11,230 nt of DNA, from positions 1 through 11,230 of the forward strand of contig CAYTAP010000121.1 in the NCBI GenBank assembly GCA_964435775.1, written 5' to 3'. The notes below the pieces were generated by a model. That model searched no databases, was not told where the DNA came from, and was given only the letters and a program-made list of their open reading frames with translations. A program made the position numbers and the translations under genes. The stretch comes from CAYTAP01 sp964435775. Its GTDB lineage: Bacteria > Planctomycetota > Phycisphaerae > Tepidisphaerales > Tepidisphaeraceae. Shown here piece by piece: positions 1-6,169 of the stretch (position 1 is its first letter; every line of letters starts with the position of its first letter).

Positions 1-71
1 GCTGGCACTGGGGCTTGAACCCAGGACCTCCACCTTACCAAGGTGGCGCTCTACCACTGAGCTATGCCAGC
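1..71 (-). tRNA. tRNA-Thr (anticodon GGU)
   Basis: Read on the minus strand, all 71 bases fold into a complete cloverleaf. The acceptor stem is GCTGGCA/TGCCAGC, the D-stem GCTC/GAGC with loop AGTGGTA, the anticodon stem CCACC/GGTGG around loop TTGGTAA, and the T-stem CTGGG/CCCAG around TTCAAGC. The anticodon GGT lies at 37-39 and decodes ACC/ACU threonine codons. The first acceptor pairs G1-C72 and C2-G71 match known threonyl-tRNA identity pairs. The discriminator base and any encoded CCA fall just outside the left edge. The likely promoter is at 302-329, which would give a leader of about 220 nt. Confidence 0.97.
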
Positions 72-301
72 GACTGACGGTCCAGCGACTTTCGGCCGGC
101 GATTCCAACCGATTCGCCACTCCCCGCCGGTCTGTCGTCGCCCAGCGCCACTTCCTCTCCACCGAATCCCGTCGATTGTCACGCCGTGAAGATAGTCCGG
201 CCAGCCCGGATCGAACCACGCCACAACTCGACAGGGTATCCACTCCCCTCTCACGCCATCGGACCGCCAATGCGCACACCGGCAGCGTGAGAAGGGCCGC
301 G
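72..301 (-). other. Leader region upstream of tRNA-Thr, no convincing gene
   Basis: If the minus-strand promoter at 302-329 is the tRNA promoter, this stretch is transcribed as a long 5' leader removed during tRNA maturation. An open frame runs through it on the minus strand, but it continues into the tRNA gene and has no ribosome binding site, so I do not call it coding. A second tRNA was looked for and not found: a T-loop-like stretch near 219 has no matching stem. Confidence 0.35.
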
Positions 302-329
302 AGTATAAATGAGCGTGGCGTAAAGTCAA
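302..329 (-). promoter_or_regulatory. Sigma70-type promoter reading towards tRNA-Thr
   Basis: On the minus strand the order is TTGACT (revcomp of 324-329), a 16-bp spacer, then TATACT (revcomp of 302-307). Each hexamer matches the consensus at 5 of 6 positions. The bases after the -10 are CGCGGC, a GC-rich discriminator of the kind known at stringently controlled stable-RNA promoters. The next recognisable gene downstream is tRNA-Thr. The assignment to the tRNA is inference. Confidence 0.6.
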
Positions 330-414
330 TCCAATGTACTTTTTGAATATCCTCGCTTCTCCCGCGGGTGGAATCCTCGGCGGGTGGTCAATTTTTGCGG
401 CCGATGGGCATGGA

Positions 415-466
415 TGGAGGGCGTCGCTCTCACAACGCCGCGGCGTCACGGGAGCGACGCCCTCCA
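415..466. repeat. REPIN-like 52-bp palindrome, copy A
   Basis: The two 15-bp ends, starting TGGAGGGCGT, are perfect inverted repeats. The centre ACGCCGCGGCGT is itself palindromic. A second 52-bp copy at 11178-11229 in the same orientation matches at 47 of 52 positions, and all five differences are transitions. In this copy the left inner hairpin has lost two pairs, so a single long hairpin is the favoured fold. The element lies in intergenic DNA upstream of the dehydrogenase gene. Confidence 0.85.
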
Positions 467-530
467 AGCCGCATGACGACCCACACATTTTCTCTTTTGC
501 ATTTCTTCACAATTTCATACCCTGTCATCC

Positions 531-1505
531 ATGTGTGAACACCTGACCATCTGGTGCAACGCGGCTTTGCCGGAATGCGTGTTTGATTATCTCCGCGCGG
601 CGGTAAGTCCCCACCAGCTTGTGATCTCATCGAAGCTGGCGGACAACCTGACGGCGACGGGTCCGGATCCGGCGCTGCTGTCGGCGGATGTCGCCCTTGG
701 GCAGCCGGACCCGAAAACACTCCTCACGGCCAATCGCCTGCGATTTGTTCAGATCACCAGTGCCGGATACACGCGTTATGATCGCACGGACCTGCGCGAT
801 GCCCTGGGGGCGAGGCGTGCGGCGCTGTGCAATTCCTCATCGGTGTATGCCGACCCATGCGCGCAACATCTTCTGGGCATGATGCTTGCGCTGTCGCGCC
901 GGCTGCCGGAGTCAATAAAAACGCAGTTGACGGATCGGGCCTGGCCGTCGGATGTGGTTCGCGCCGGCCAGTATCTTTTGTCAGAGCAATCCGCTCTTAT
1001 TTTTGGATATGGTGCTATTGCCCGACGGCTGATCGAATTGCTCGGTCCGCTTCGCATGAACATTCGCGGCATTCGTAGAACAATCCGGGGCGATGAAGTC
1101 GTGCCGATGGTTCGCCCGGAGGAGGCGGATGCGGCGCTCGGCGAGGCGGACCATGTAATCAACATTCTGCCCGATTCCGCCGGCAGCGCGGGATATTTCA
1201 ACCGAAATCGATTCGCGCGGATGAAGCCCTCGGCCGTCTTTTACAATATCGGGCGCGGCAATACGGTAGACCAAGCGGCATTGCGCGATGCGCTGCAATC
1301 GCAACGGCTGGCGGCGGCGTATCTGGATGTGACGTCTCCCGAACCGCTTCCCCCCGCCGATCCATTGTGGACAACGCCCAACTGCCACATCACCCCCCAC
1401 TCGGCCGGCGGCCACCGGGCGGAGTTCCATCGCCTGGCGGATCATTTCGTGCAGAACCTGCGACGATTTGAACGAGGCGAGGCGCTGGTGGATCGGATCA
1501 TCTGA
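531..1505 (+). CDS. D-isomer-specific 2-hydroxyacid dehydrogenase family protein
   Basis: A 324-residue protein of the usual length for NAD(P)-dependent D-2-hydroxyacid dehydrogenases, cytosolic enzymes that interconvert 2-keto acids and D-2-hydroxy acids. The substrate-domain motif SAGYTRYD is at 77-84. The Rossmann motif GYGAIA is at 159-164, with Ala instead of the third Gly. The catalytic triad can be placed: Arg242 in NIGRG, Glu271 in SPEPLP and His290 in HITPHSAGG. The C-terminal part (DPLWTTPNCHITPH) is typical of the family. ATG at 531 is the only plausible start, since the next Met codons fall inside the fold. No Shine-Dalgarno sequence precedes it, but TACCCT ends 7 nt upstream, so the mRNA may be leaderless. 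The gene is alone on its strand, and the substrate cannot be told from sequence (glyoxylate/hydroxypyruvate-type is possible). Confidence 0.92.
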   Translation: MCEHLTIWCNAALPECVFDYLRAAVSPHQLVISSKLADNLTATGPDPALLSADVALGQPDPKTLLTANRLRFVQITSAGYTRYDRTDLRDALGARRAALCNSSSVYADPCAQHLLGMMLALSRRLPESIKTQLTDRAWPSDVVRAGQYLLSEQSALIFGYGAIARRLIELLGPLRMNIRGIRRTIRGDEVVPMVRPEEADAALGEADHVINILPDSAGSAGYFNRNRFARMKPSAVFYNIGRGNTVDQAALRDALQSQRLAAAYLDVTSPEPLPPADPLWTTPNCHITPHSAGGHRAEFHRLADHFVQNLRRFERGEALVDRII

Positions 1506-1515
1506 TGGATGAACC

Positions 1516-2892
1516 TCATGCCACCCGGCGTCTAGGCATGGCGAAGAGGGCCGCGAACACGAGCAGCGTGGCGCTACCGGGTTCGGGCACATATGCATCT
1601 TTCAAATCCACGCCAAGTGTTTGCGTTGTTGGATCGTATACCAACCAGTCATAGGCGCCGCCTGTCTCATTCAGGATTTGGATGCCCAGCGGTCCGCCGG
1701 GAATGACCAGCGCGGTGGCCACCAGATTATTCATGCCAAAAATGCCATCCAGCGTAAGGCTCTGTTGCGTGAGTGGATCTTTAACCGTGATGTCGGATAC
1801 CAGGACAGGCGCGCCCAGGTAGTTAAGCGGGTCCTGTTCCATCGTCGGAACCGCCATGTTATCCAGGTAAAATCCGGCGACCGTGGTCGTCCCGCCAATG
1901 CCGCCGATGGTCATTTGAAACTGGTGGTCCAGGGGCACGCCCGACAACACTGGATCATCCGTGCCCTCCGTTCCCGCCGCGTAGGTCACCCCAAGAGAGG
2001 CGGCCAACGACTTGGAGATCATCGAGGCGGCCGACCCCGTGTCCAGCAGGAAACTCCCCTGCTTTACGTTGCCGTTATACTCAATTGTGACCGACGGTGT
2101 GGTGTCCGAATGATCGCCGTCCATCGCAGCCACCGGGTTGGGACCGATGAATGGGTTATCCGCCAGCGTTGGCCCCGGCGCCCCGGCCGGTGTGACGGTC
2201 GTAAAGCGATCAAACGAACCATAACTCAATTTGATGTGTCGATTGGTCAGCGGGATGCCGGGATTGGTGTCAGCCTCGGCGGTGTTATACGGTGTTCCCG
2301 GCGTGTAGACATAAGTCCGCATCGTGTCCAGAAAGCTGTCCACCGGCTTGGGGTCCATGACCACCACGCGTCCGGCCATTGCGGGGGTTCCGAGGACATC
2401 AAGATTTTGCAGGTTGGGATCAGTCGGCGCGGGTACCGGACCGATTTGCGTGCGGACCGGCCCGAAGGTTTGATTGTAGACTGAGGAATAGGTGGAAAGA
2501 TTATCGACATCAGCGTCGGGGTGATACGGCGCCAGCCCCATGTACACCGCATCCGACACATTGAAGTTATCGGACCCCGCCACCCCCACATCGGAATATA
2601 CAACCGACTGGCCGCCAAAAGTGGACCGGTTGAGTCCCAATAAATCCGCGGTTTCGTTGCTGAGGAGCAAGCCGCTGGCGCCGGTGTCAAAAAACGCCTG
2701 CACGTTGAACGATGTCAGTCCCGCAACACTCGCCGAGAGCGGCTCGCCCCCGGCGGTCAGGGCGATATAGGCATTGATGCGCGGCTGGTCGAGGGCCGCC
2801 GGCTGTACGCCCTCGATATCGGTCGCCCAGACCAATGGGGCCGCACACGCCACCAGCGCGAAACTCACCCACCCAGTGTTGAACCTTTTCAT
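1516..2892 (-). CDS. Secreted two-lobed aspartic protease-like protein with PEP-CTERM anchor
   Basis: A 458-residue protein with two aspartic-protease active-site motifs, FFDTGASGLLLS around Asp69 and LLDTGSAASMIS around Asp284. Each is followed by the expected hydrophobic-hydrophobic-Gly segment (DVLGTPAM near 165, DGIFGMN near 382). This is the layout of a bilobal pepsin-type fold rather than a single-lobe retropepsin. An N-terminal signal peptide (MKRFNTGWVSFALVACAAPL, cleavage near VWA) and a C-terminal PEP-CTERM signal (VPEP at 435-438, hydrophobic stretch, RRR at 454-456) predict export, exosortase processing and surface retention. The start at 2892 is chosen over an upstream in-frame ATG because it opens the signal peptide and has GAGGA 5 nt before it. 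Substrate and activity are unknown; a non-proteolytic role is possible, although both Asp residues are present. Confidence 0.88.
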   Translation of the reverse strand: MKRFNTGWVSFALVACAAPLVWATDIEGVQPAALDQPRINAYIALTAGGEPLSASVAGLTSFNVQAFFDTGASGLLLSNETADLLGLNRSTFGGQSVVYSDVGVAGSDNFNVSDAVYMGLAPYHPDADVDNLSTYSSVYNQTFGPVRTQIGPVPAPTDPNLQNLDVLGTPAMAGRVVVMDPKPVDSFLDTMRTYVYTPGTPYNTAEADTNPGIPLTNRHIKLSYGSFDRFTTVTPAGAPGPTLADNPFIGPNPVAAMDGDHSDTTPSVTIEYNGNVKQGSFLLDTGSAASMISKSLAASLGVTYAAGTEGTDDPVLSGVPLDHQFQMTIGGIGGTTTVAGFYLDNMAVPTMEQDPLNYLGAPVLVSDITVKDPLTQQSLTLDGIFGMNNLVATALVIPGGPLGIQILNETGGAYDWLVYDPTTQTLGVDLKDAYVPEPGSATLLVFAALFAMPRRRVA

Positions 2893-2897
2893 TGCGG

Positions 2898-2902
2898 TCC
2901 TC
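2898..2902 (-). promoter_or_regulatory. Shine-Dalgarno site deciding the protease start
   Basis: On the minus strand this reads GAGGA, 5 nt before the ATG at 2892. The signal peptide that begins at the same ATG supports this start over the longer frame opening at 3090. Confidence 0.65.
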
Positions 2903-3196
2903 ACAACATAATCAGCCCACGCGAATCCCGTCACCTCCCTGCCACGCCTTCCCGCATGTCCGCGAGCATCGTATCTGACACGAGGAGGTATCCTCAAGAC
3001 AATTTTTGACGAAATTAAGCTCAGAAATGCTTTCGATCGCCTTCTGGGGCATTTGGGCATGTCAAGGCGCCCGGCACATAAGAAATGCACGGCTAGCGCA
3101 ATGCGATTTCAAAATGAATCGCACCCGAGCCCGAAAGCGTCGATTGCCATGGCGACCGGGCATAAATCCTCCCCCAAGTCATTCCCCGCACTCAAA

Positions 3197-3225
3197 TTGG
3201 ACGATCAACCCCTTGTCACTATAAT
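3197..3225 (+). promoter_or_regulatory. Sigma70-type promoter for the membrane-protein gene
   Basis: A perfect TATAAT at 3220-3225 is preceded, after a 17-bp spacer, by TTGGAC at 3197-3202, which matches TTGACA only in its first three bases. Transcription would begin near 3232 and give a 5' leader of about 100 nt before the ATG at 3332. The -10 box and spacing are good; the -35 is weak. Confidence 0.5.
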
Positions 3226-3312
3226 GCCACCCGGCTCAGGCGATGTGGTCCGGTTTGTCTCTTTCGGCGACGCCTGGGGCATTTGTGATGGCTTGATCAA
3301 AATATCGCTTGC

Positions 3313-3322
3313 AGGAAAGGAG
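3313..3322 (+). promoter_or_regulatory. Shine-Dalgarno site deciding the membrane-protein start
   Basis: AGGAAAGGAG sits 9 nt before the ATG at 3332. It is the only good ribosome binding site in front of an in-frame start, and it argues against the frame's upstream start at 3053. Confidence 0.7.
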
Positions 3323-3331
3323 TTCCAGACA

Positions 3332-4789
3332 ATGGCGGACGAATCATTCGTGCTCCGTGGGATTAATTGGCGCGAGGTTTTTCCGTTCACGCACCTGTTC
3401 CGCGCGTTTCGGATCTCCATCCATCCCTCCAAGCTGGTGCTCGCGCTGGCGTGCCTCCTTCTCATTTACGCCGGCGGACGGTTCCTGGACGGAGTCTGGC
3501 CGGACAAGTACTCGGTGCCCGCACGCCAGACGACGGTCATGCCCCAGTGGCTGCCCAACGGCATTCACCTGGATATGGCGAAGTTCGACGCGCCATCGTC
3601 CGTGAACAAGGTGGGTCCGTTTGTCGGGTTCATGGACCGCGAATCCACGCTGATCAACAACATCACGACAGGCGTGCTCACCTGGACATGGTACGACGGC
3701 GTGGTCCTCGGGCTTCTAGCGCTGCTCATCCAGGTGCCGCTGGCCACATTCCTCGCCAACCCTTTCTTTTTCATCCTGTTCTGGATCTGGGCGCTGCTCG
3801 TCTGGTCGGTCTTCGGGGGGGCGATCGCGCGTATTGCGGCGGTGCATGTGGCGCGCGATGAAAAGCTGTCCGTGCGCCATGCCCTTCGCTTTTCTACCGG
3901 AAAAGTGCTCAGTTTCATCTTCGCGCCGATCATCCCCCTGCTCATCATCCTGGCGATCGGATTGGCGCTGGCAATCGGTGGGTTGCAGCTGTACATCCCC
4001 TACGTCGGACCCATCGCGGTCGGCATCCTGTACTTCATCGGAATCGCGGCGGGATTTGTGATGTCGCTCGTCCTGATCGGCACGATCGGCGGCATCACGC
4101 TGATGTATCCGACGATCGCGGTGGAAGGGTCCGACAGCTTCGACGCGATCAGCCGGTCGTTCAGCTACATCTACGCCCGCCCGTGGCGGGTGATCTGGTA
4201 CGGCCTGGTGGCGCTCGTCTACGGCGCGCTGACGTACCTGTTCGTGCGTCTGTTCGTCTTCTTCCTCCTGGGGCTCAGCCACTACTTCATCGCGTGGTTC
4301 CTCACCGACTACGGCCAGGGACGATGGCAGGCGATGTGGCCATCGCCGACGCTGTACCCCTTCCCGATGGGAAGCTTGTCCTACAGCGTCAACTTTGACG
4401 CCCTCAACTGGGGCGAGGCCATCGGCGCGGGCGTCCTCTCCTTCTGGGTGTACCTCGTCATCGGACTGCTGGGCGCGTACATCATCAGCTACTACTTCTC
4501 GGCCAACACGATCGTCTACTACCTCCTGCGACGGAACGTGGACGCCACCGAGATGGATGATGTGTACCTTGAAGAAATCGATGAGGACTTCGGCGACACC
4601 CTCCCCGCCGCCACGGCCGCCGGCGAGGCGGCGCCGATCACGGTGACGGAATCGACGAGCGTGGTGGTGACGCAGACGTCAACTGAAAAATCGACGGAGA
4701 ATGCCGAAAAGCCGTCGATGGAGGACGAAGCGGCGAAGTCGGGTGAGCCTGGGAAACCCCATGAAGGAGAGGGTTCGACGGGGCATTGA
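3332..4789 (+). CDS. Multi-pass membrane protein of unknown function
   Basis: A 485-residue protein that I do not recognise as a named family. A short N-terminal cytoplasmic-type segment is followed by a hydrophobic helix at about 34-50 and a polar, probably extracytoplasmic stretch (51-118). Further hydrophobic segments lie near 122-143, 145-166, 194-217, 222-255, 286-315 and 364-392. Conserved-looking polar blocks between helices, GGAIARIAAVHVARDEKLS (162-180) and VEGSDSFDAISRSFSYI (264-280), suggest functional cytoplasmic loops. The last 80 residues form an acidic, Ser/Thr/Glu-rich, probably disordered tail. The start is set by AGGAAAGGAG at 3313-3322. The gene has its own promoter and is closed by an intrinsic terminator at 4833-4866, so it is probably a single-gene unit. 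Transporter, assembly factor or polyamorphous 'membrane domain' protein cannot be told apart from sequence alone. Confidence 0.85.
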   Translation: MADESFVLRGINWREVFPFTHLFRAFRISIHPSKLVLALACLLLIYAGGRFLDGVWPDKYSVPARQTTVMPQWLPNGIHLDMAKFDAPSSVNKVGPFVGFMDRESTLINNITTGVLTWTWYDGVVLGLLALLIQVPLATFLANPFFFILFWIWALLVWSVFGGAIARIAAVHVARDEKLSVRHALRFSTGKVLSFIFAPIIPLLIILAIGLALAIGGLQLYIPYVGPIAVGILYFIGIAAGFVMSLVLIGTIGGITLMYPTIAVEGSDSFDAISRSFSYIYARPWRVIWYGLVALVYGALTYLFVRLFVFFLLGLSHYFIAWFLTDYGQGRWQAMWPSPTLYPFPMGSLSYSVNFDALNWGEAIGAGVLSFWVYLVIGLLGAYIISYYFSANTIVYYLLRRNVDATEMDDVYLEEIDEDFGDTLPAATAAGEAAPITVTESTSVVVTQTSTEKSTENAEKPSMEDEAAKSGEPGKPHEGEGSTGH

Positions 4790-4795
4790 GAAGGT

Positions 4796-4812
4796 GGTCC
4801 GCGGGGCGGACC
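4796..4812 (+). other. Small hairpin just after the membrane-protein stop codon
   Basis: GGTCCGC (4796-4802) and GCGGACC (4806-4812) form a perfect 7-bp stem with a GGG loop, 6 nt after the stop codon. No T tract follows, so it is not a terminator on its own. It may protect the mRNA 3' end together with the terminator hairpin 20 nt further on. Confidence 0.5.
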
Positions 4813-4832
4813 CTACGCATGCGGTGATTTTC

Positions 4833-4866
4833 AGGCTCGAGCGCGATGGCGCTCGAGCCTTTTTTT
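4833..4866 (+). terminator. Intrinsic (rho-independent) terminator
   Basis: AGGCTCGAGCGC (4833-4844) and its exact complement (4849-4860) form a perfect 12-bp stem with the loop GATG, followed directly by seven T (4860-4866). This is a textbook terminator for the membrane-protein gene, and it separates that gene's transcript from the epimerase gene downstream. Confidence 0.93.
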
Positions 4867-4913
4867 ATGATTCCCTCTCGTCGAAACAGCGTCGACTGGG
4901 GTAAGATCGCGGC

Positions 4914-5806
4914 ATGCGCGTCGCACTCACCGGTGCCAGCGGATTCGTGGGGAGTTACACGGCGGCGGCGTTGTCGGCGGCGGGACACCACGTCCGCGCG
5001 CTGGTCCGGCGCACCAGCCGGCGGGATCATATCGAACCGTTCATCCACGAATGGGTCGTCGGCGAACAGGACGATCCGCAAACACTCGCGGCGTTGGTCG
5101 GGGGAATGGACGCGGTCATCCATGATTCGGTGGACTGGAACGCGCTGCGTGAANNNNNNNNNNCATTCTCGGTTCATTGCGCCTGCTCGATGCGACACGG
5201 CAGGCGGATGTCTCCCAGTTCATCTTCGTCAGCAGCGTCGCGGTTTATCACGAAATCCCCAACGAACCCAATCCCGCACTCGACGAAACAACCCCCGCCT
5301 GGCCAAGCTCGATCTACGGCGCCTATAAAGCCGCCATCGAGGCGCATCTCAAGGCGTATCACGTCACCTACGGCATGAACACCAGCGCCTGGCGACCGGC
5401 GGCGGTCTATGGAATCGATCCGAAACTCCCCAAATCGCAGTGGCATGATCTCGTGGCGGACGTCAAAAACGGGCAATCCATCAATACTCCGCAAGGCGGG
5501 AAGATCACCCACGTCCAGGATGTGGCCGACGCCCTGACGCTCGCGGTCGGGGACAATGCCGTGGCGGGGGAGATTTACAACCTGGTCGATCAGTATCTTT
5601 ACTGGCAGGAAGTGGCGGAATTGGCTGGGGAATTGACGGGATCGGCTTCGGCGATCACCGACCGCAAGGGGGAAGGGCCCAAAAATCAGTTCAATTGCGC
5701 CAAGGCCATTGGCTTTTTCAACCGGCATGGCAATACCGTGGCACTTCGCCGGGGAACGAAGGGAGTCAAATCCTATGTGGCGGACCTGTTGGGACGAATC
5801 GCGTAA
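4914..5806 (+). CDS. NAD-dependent epimerase/dehydratase (extended SDR), interrupted by an assembly gap
   Basis: The N-terminal 80 residues hold the Rossmann motif TGASGFVG and end at 5153. After ten N, the protein resumes at 5165 (ILGSLRLLDATRQ) in a different frame and runs to the stop at 5804-5806. The downstream part has the catalytic Ser in FVSSVAVY and the YxxxK pair in YGAYK, then a substrate-binding half with KITHVQDVADAL. It therefore looks like a functional extended SDR that uses NAD(P) on a nucleotide sugar or similar substrate. The frame change is explained if the true gap length is not a multiple of the ten N shown, so I annotate one gene, not two. No Shine-Dalgarno sequence precedes the ATG; TAAGAT ends 6 nt upstream and suggests a leaderless mRNA. 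Substrate unknown. Confidence 0.88.
5154..5163. other. Assembly gap (ten N)
   Basis: Ten undetermined bases inside the epimerase gene, probably a placeholder of arbitrary length. The flanking frames join only if the true length leaves a remainder of 2 when divided by 3, so 10 cannot be exact unless there is a real frameshift. Confidence 0.99.
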
Positions 5807-5858
5807 TGTGCATTACGTTGCTGGAATTGAGTAACCTTGCCCGAAAATCTGATCATGC

Positions 5859-5887
5859 TTGTCAGCGGCGGCGGGCGGTGGTACAGT
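5859..5887 (+). promoter_or_regulatory. Candidate promoter of the rpsB-tsf operon
   Basis: TTGTCA (5859-5864) and TACAGT (5882-5887) are separated by exactly 17 bp and match the consensus at 5 and 4 of 6 positions. Transcription would start near 5895 and leave a leader of about 275 nt before rpsB. It is the best match I found in the region, but it is not strong. Confidence 0.4.
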
Positions 5888-6035
5888 GGACACCCGACTC
5901 ATAAAGCTGGACGCAAGTTCGGCGGGATGAGGCGACGACCCGATCATGGGTCGATGCTGTGCCAGACAGCGCCCGCGATGGTTGCCCCGATGTGTGGGGA
6001 AACCAATCATCGCGGTTACTCGTTTTACATCTTCC

Positions 6036-6067
6036 GGAAAACTCAGGCCGCTGGTTTGAGTGTTTCC
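6036..6067 (+). promoter_or_regulatory. Stem-loop in the rpsB leader
   Basis: GGAAA-ACTCA (6036-6045) pairs with TGAGT (6057-6061) and TTTCC (6063-6067), leaving one bulged G at 6062 and an 11-nt loop (6046-6056). A bulged 10-bp stem about 100 nt before an S2 gene is a plausible site for autoregulation by S2. That mechanism is known for rpsB leaders in gammaproteobacteria; here it is inference only. Confidence 0.4.
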
Positions 6068-6169
6068 AATACCCAAAGCCTTATTGTGCTTCCGGTGATC
6101 TGGTGATTGGTTGCGCACGGGCTGTCGGCGCGCGGGTAGAACTCGCGGCCGTGTGATGGAGAATCGGCG

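Larger units (their letters stand above)
2893..3331. other. Divergent intergenic region
   Basis: This stretch separates the leftward protease gene from the rightward membrane-protein gene and holds no convincing gene. It contains the TATAAT promoter for the rightward gene (3197-3225). For the leftward gene a weak TTGAGG-N18-TACGAT candidate lies at 2968-2997. A small palindrome, GAGGA-GGTA-TCCTC (2982-2995), overlaps that candidate's spacer and -35 box. The frame open from 3053 into the membrane protein has no signal-like or family-like content and I treat it as non-coding. Confidence 0.5.
5807..6169 (+). other. Intergenic and leader region upstream of rpsB
   Basis: No convincing gene lies here. 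A frame open from 5837 to 6106 lacks family-like content and a ribosome binding site. The stretch contains a candidate promoter (5859-5887) and a stem-loop (6036-6067), so much of it may be the 5' leader of the rpsB-tsf mRNA. A small palindrome, CGTAAT-GTGC-ATTACG (5802-5817), overlaps the epimerase stop codon but has no T tract. Confidence 0.5.

Noticed and set aside
205..240. T-loop-like sequence suggesting a second tRNA on the minus strand
   Set aside because: The GGTTCGATCC-like stretch lacks a pairing T-stem and no anticodon arm or acceptor stem can be formed around it.
51..488. Minus-strand open frame of 145 codons near the tRNA
   Set aside because: It runs into the tRNA gene and through the palindromic repeat at 415-466, and has no ribosome binding site; the repeat accounts for its N-terminal residues.
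2893..3090. N-terminal extension of the protease to 3090
   Set aside because: It would bury the signal peptide; the ATG at 2892 has a Shine-Dalgarno site and begins the signal peptide.
3053..3331. N-terminal extension of the membrane protein from ATG 3053
   Set aside because: The promoter (3197-3225) lies inside it, and a much better start with AGGAAAGGAG exists at 3332.
5837..6106. Plus-strand frame of 89 codons upstream of rpsB
   Set aside because: No ribosome binding site, no recognisable domain, and it overlaps the candidate promoter and leader stem-loop.
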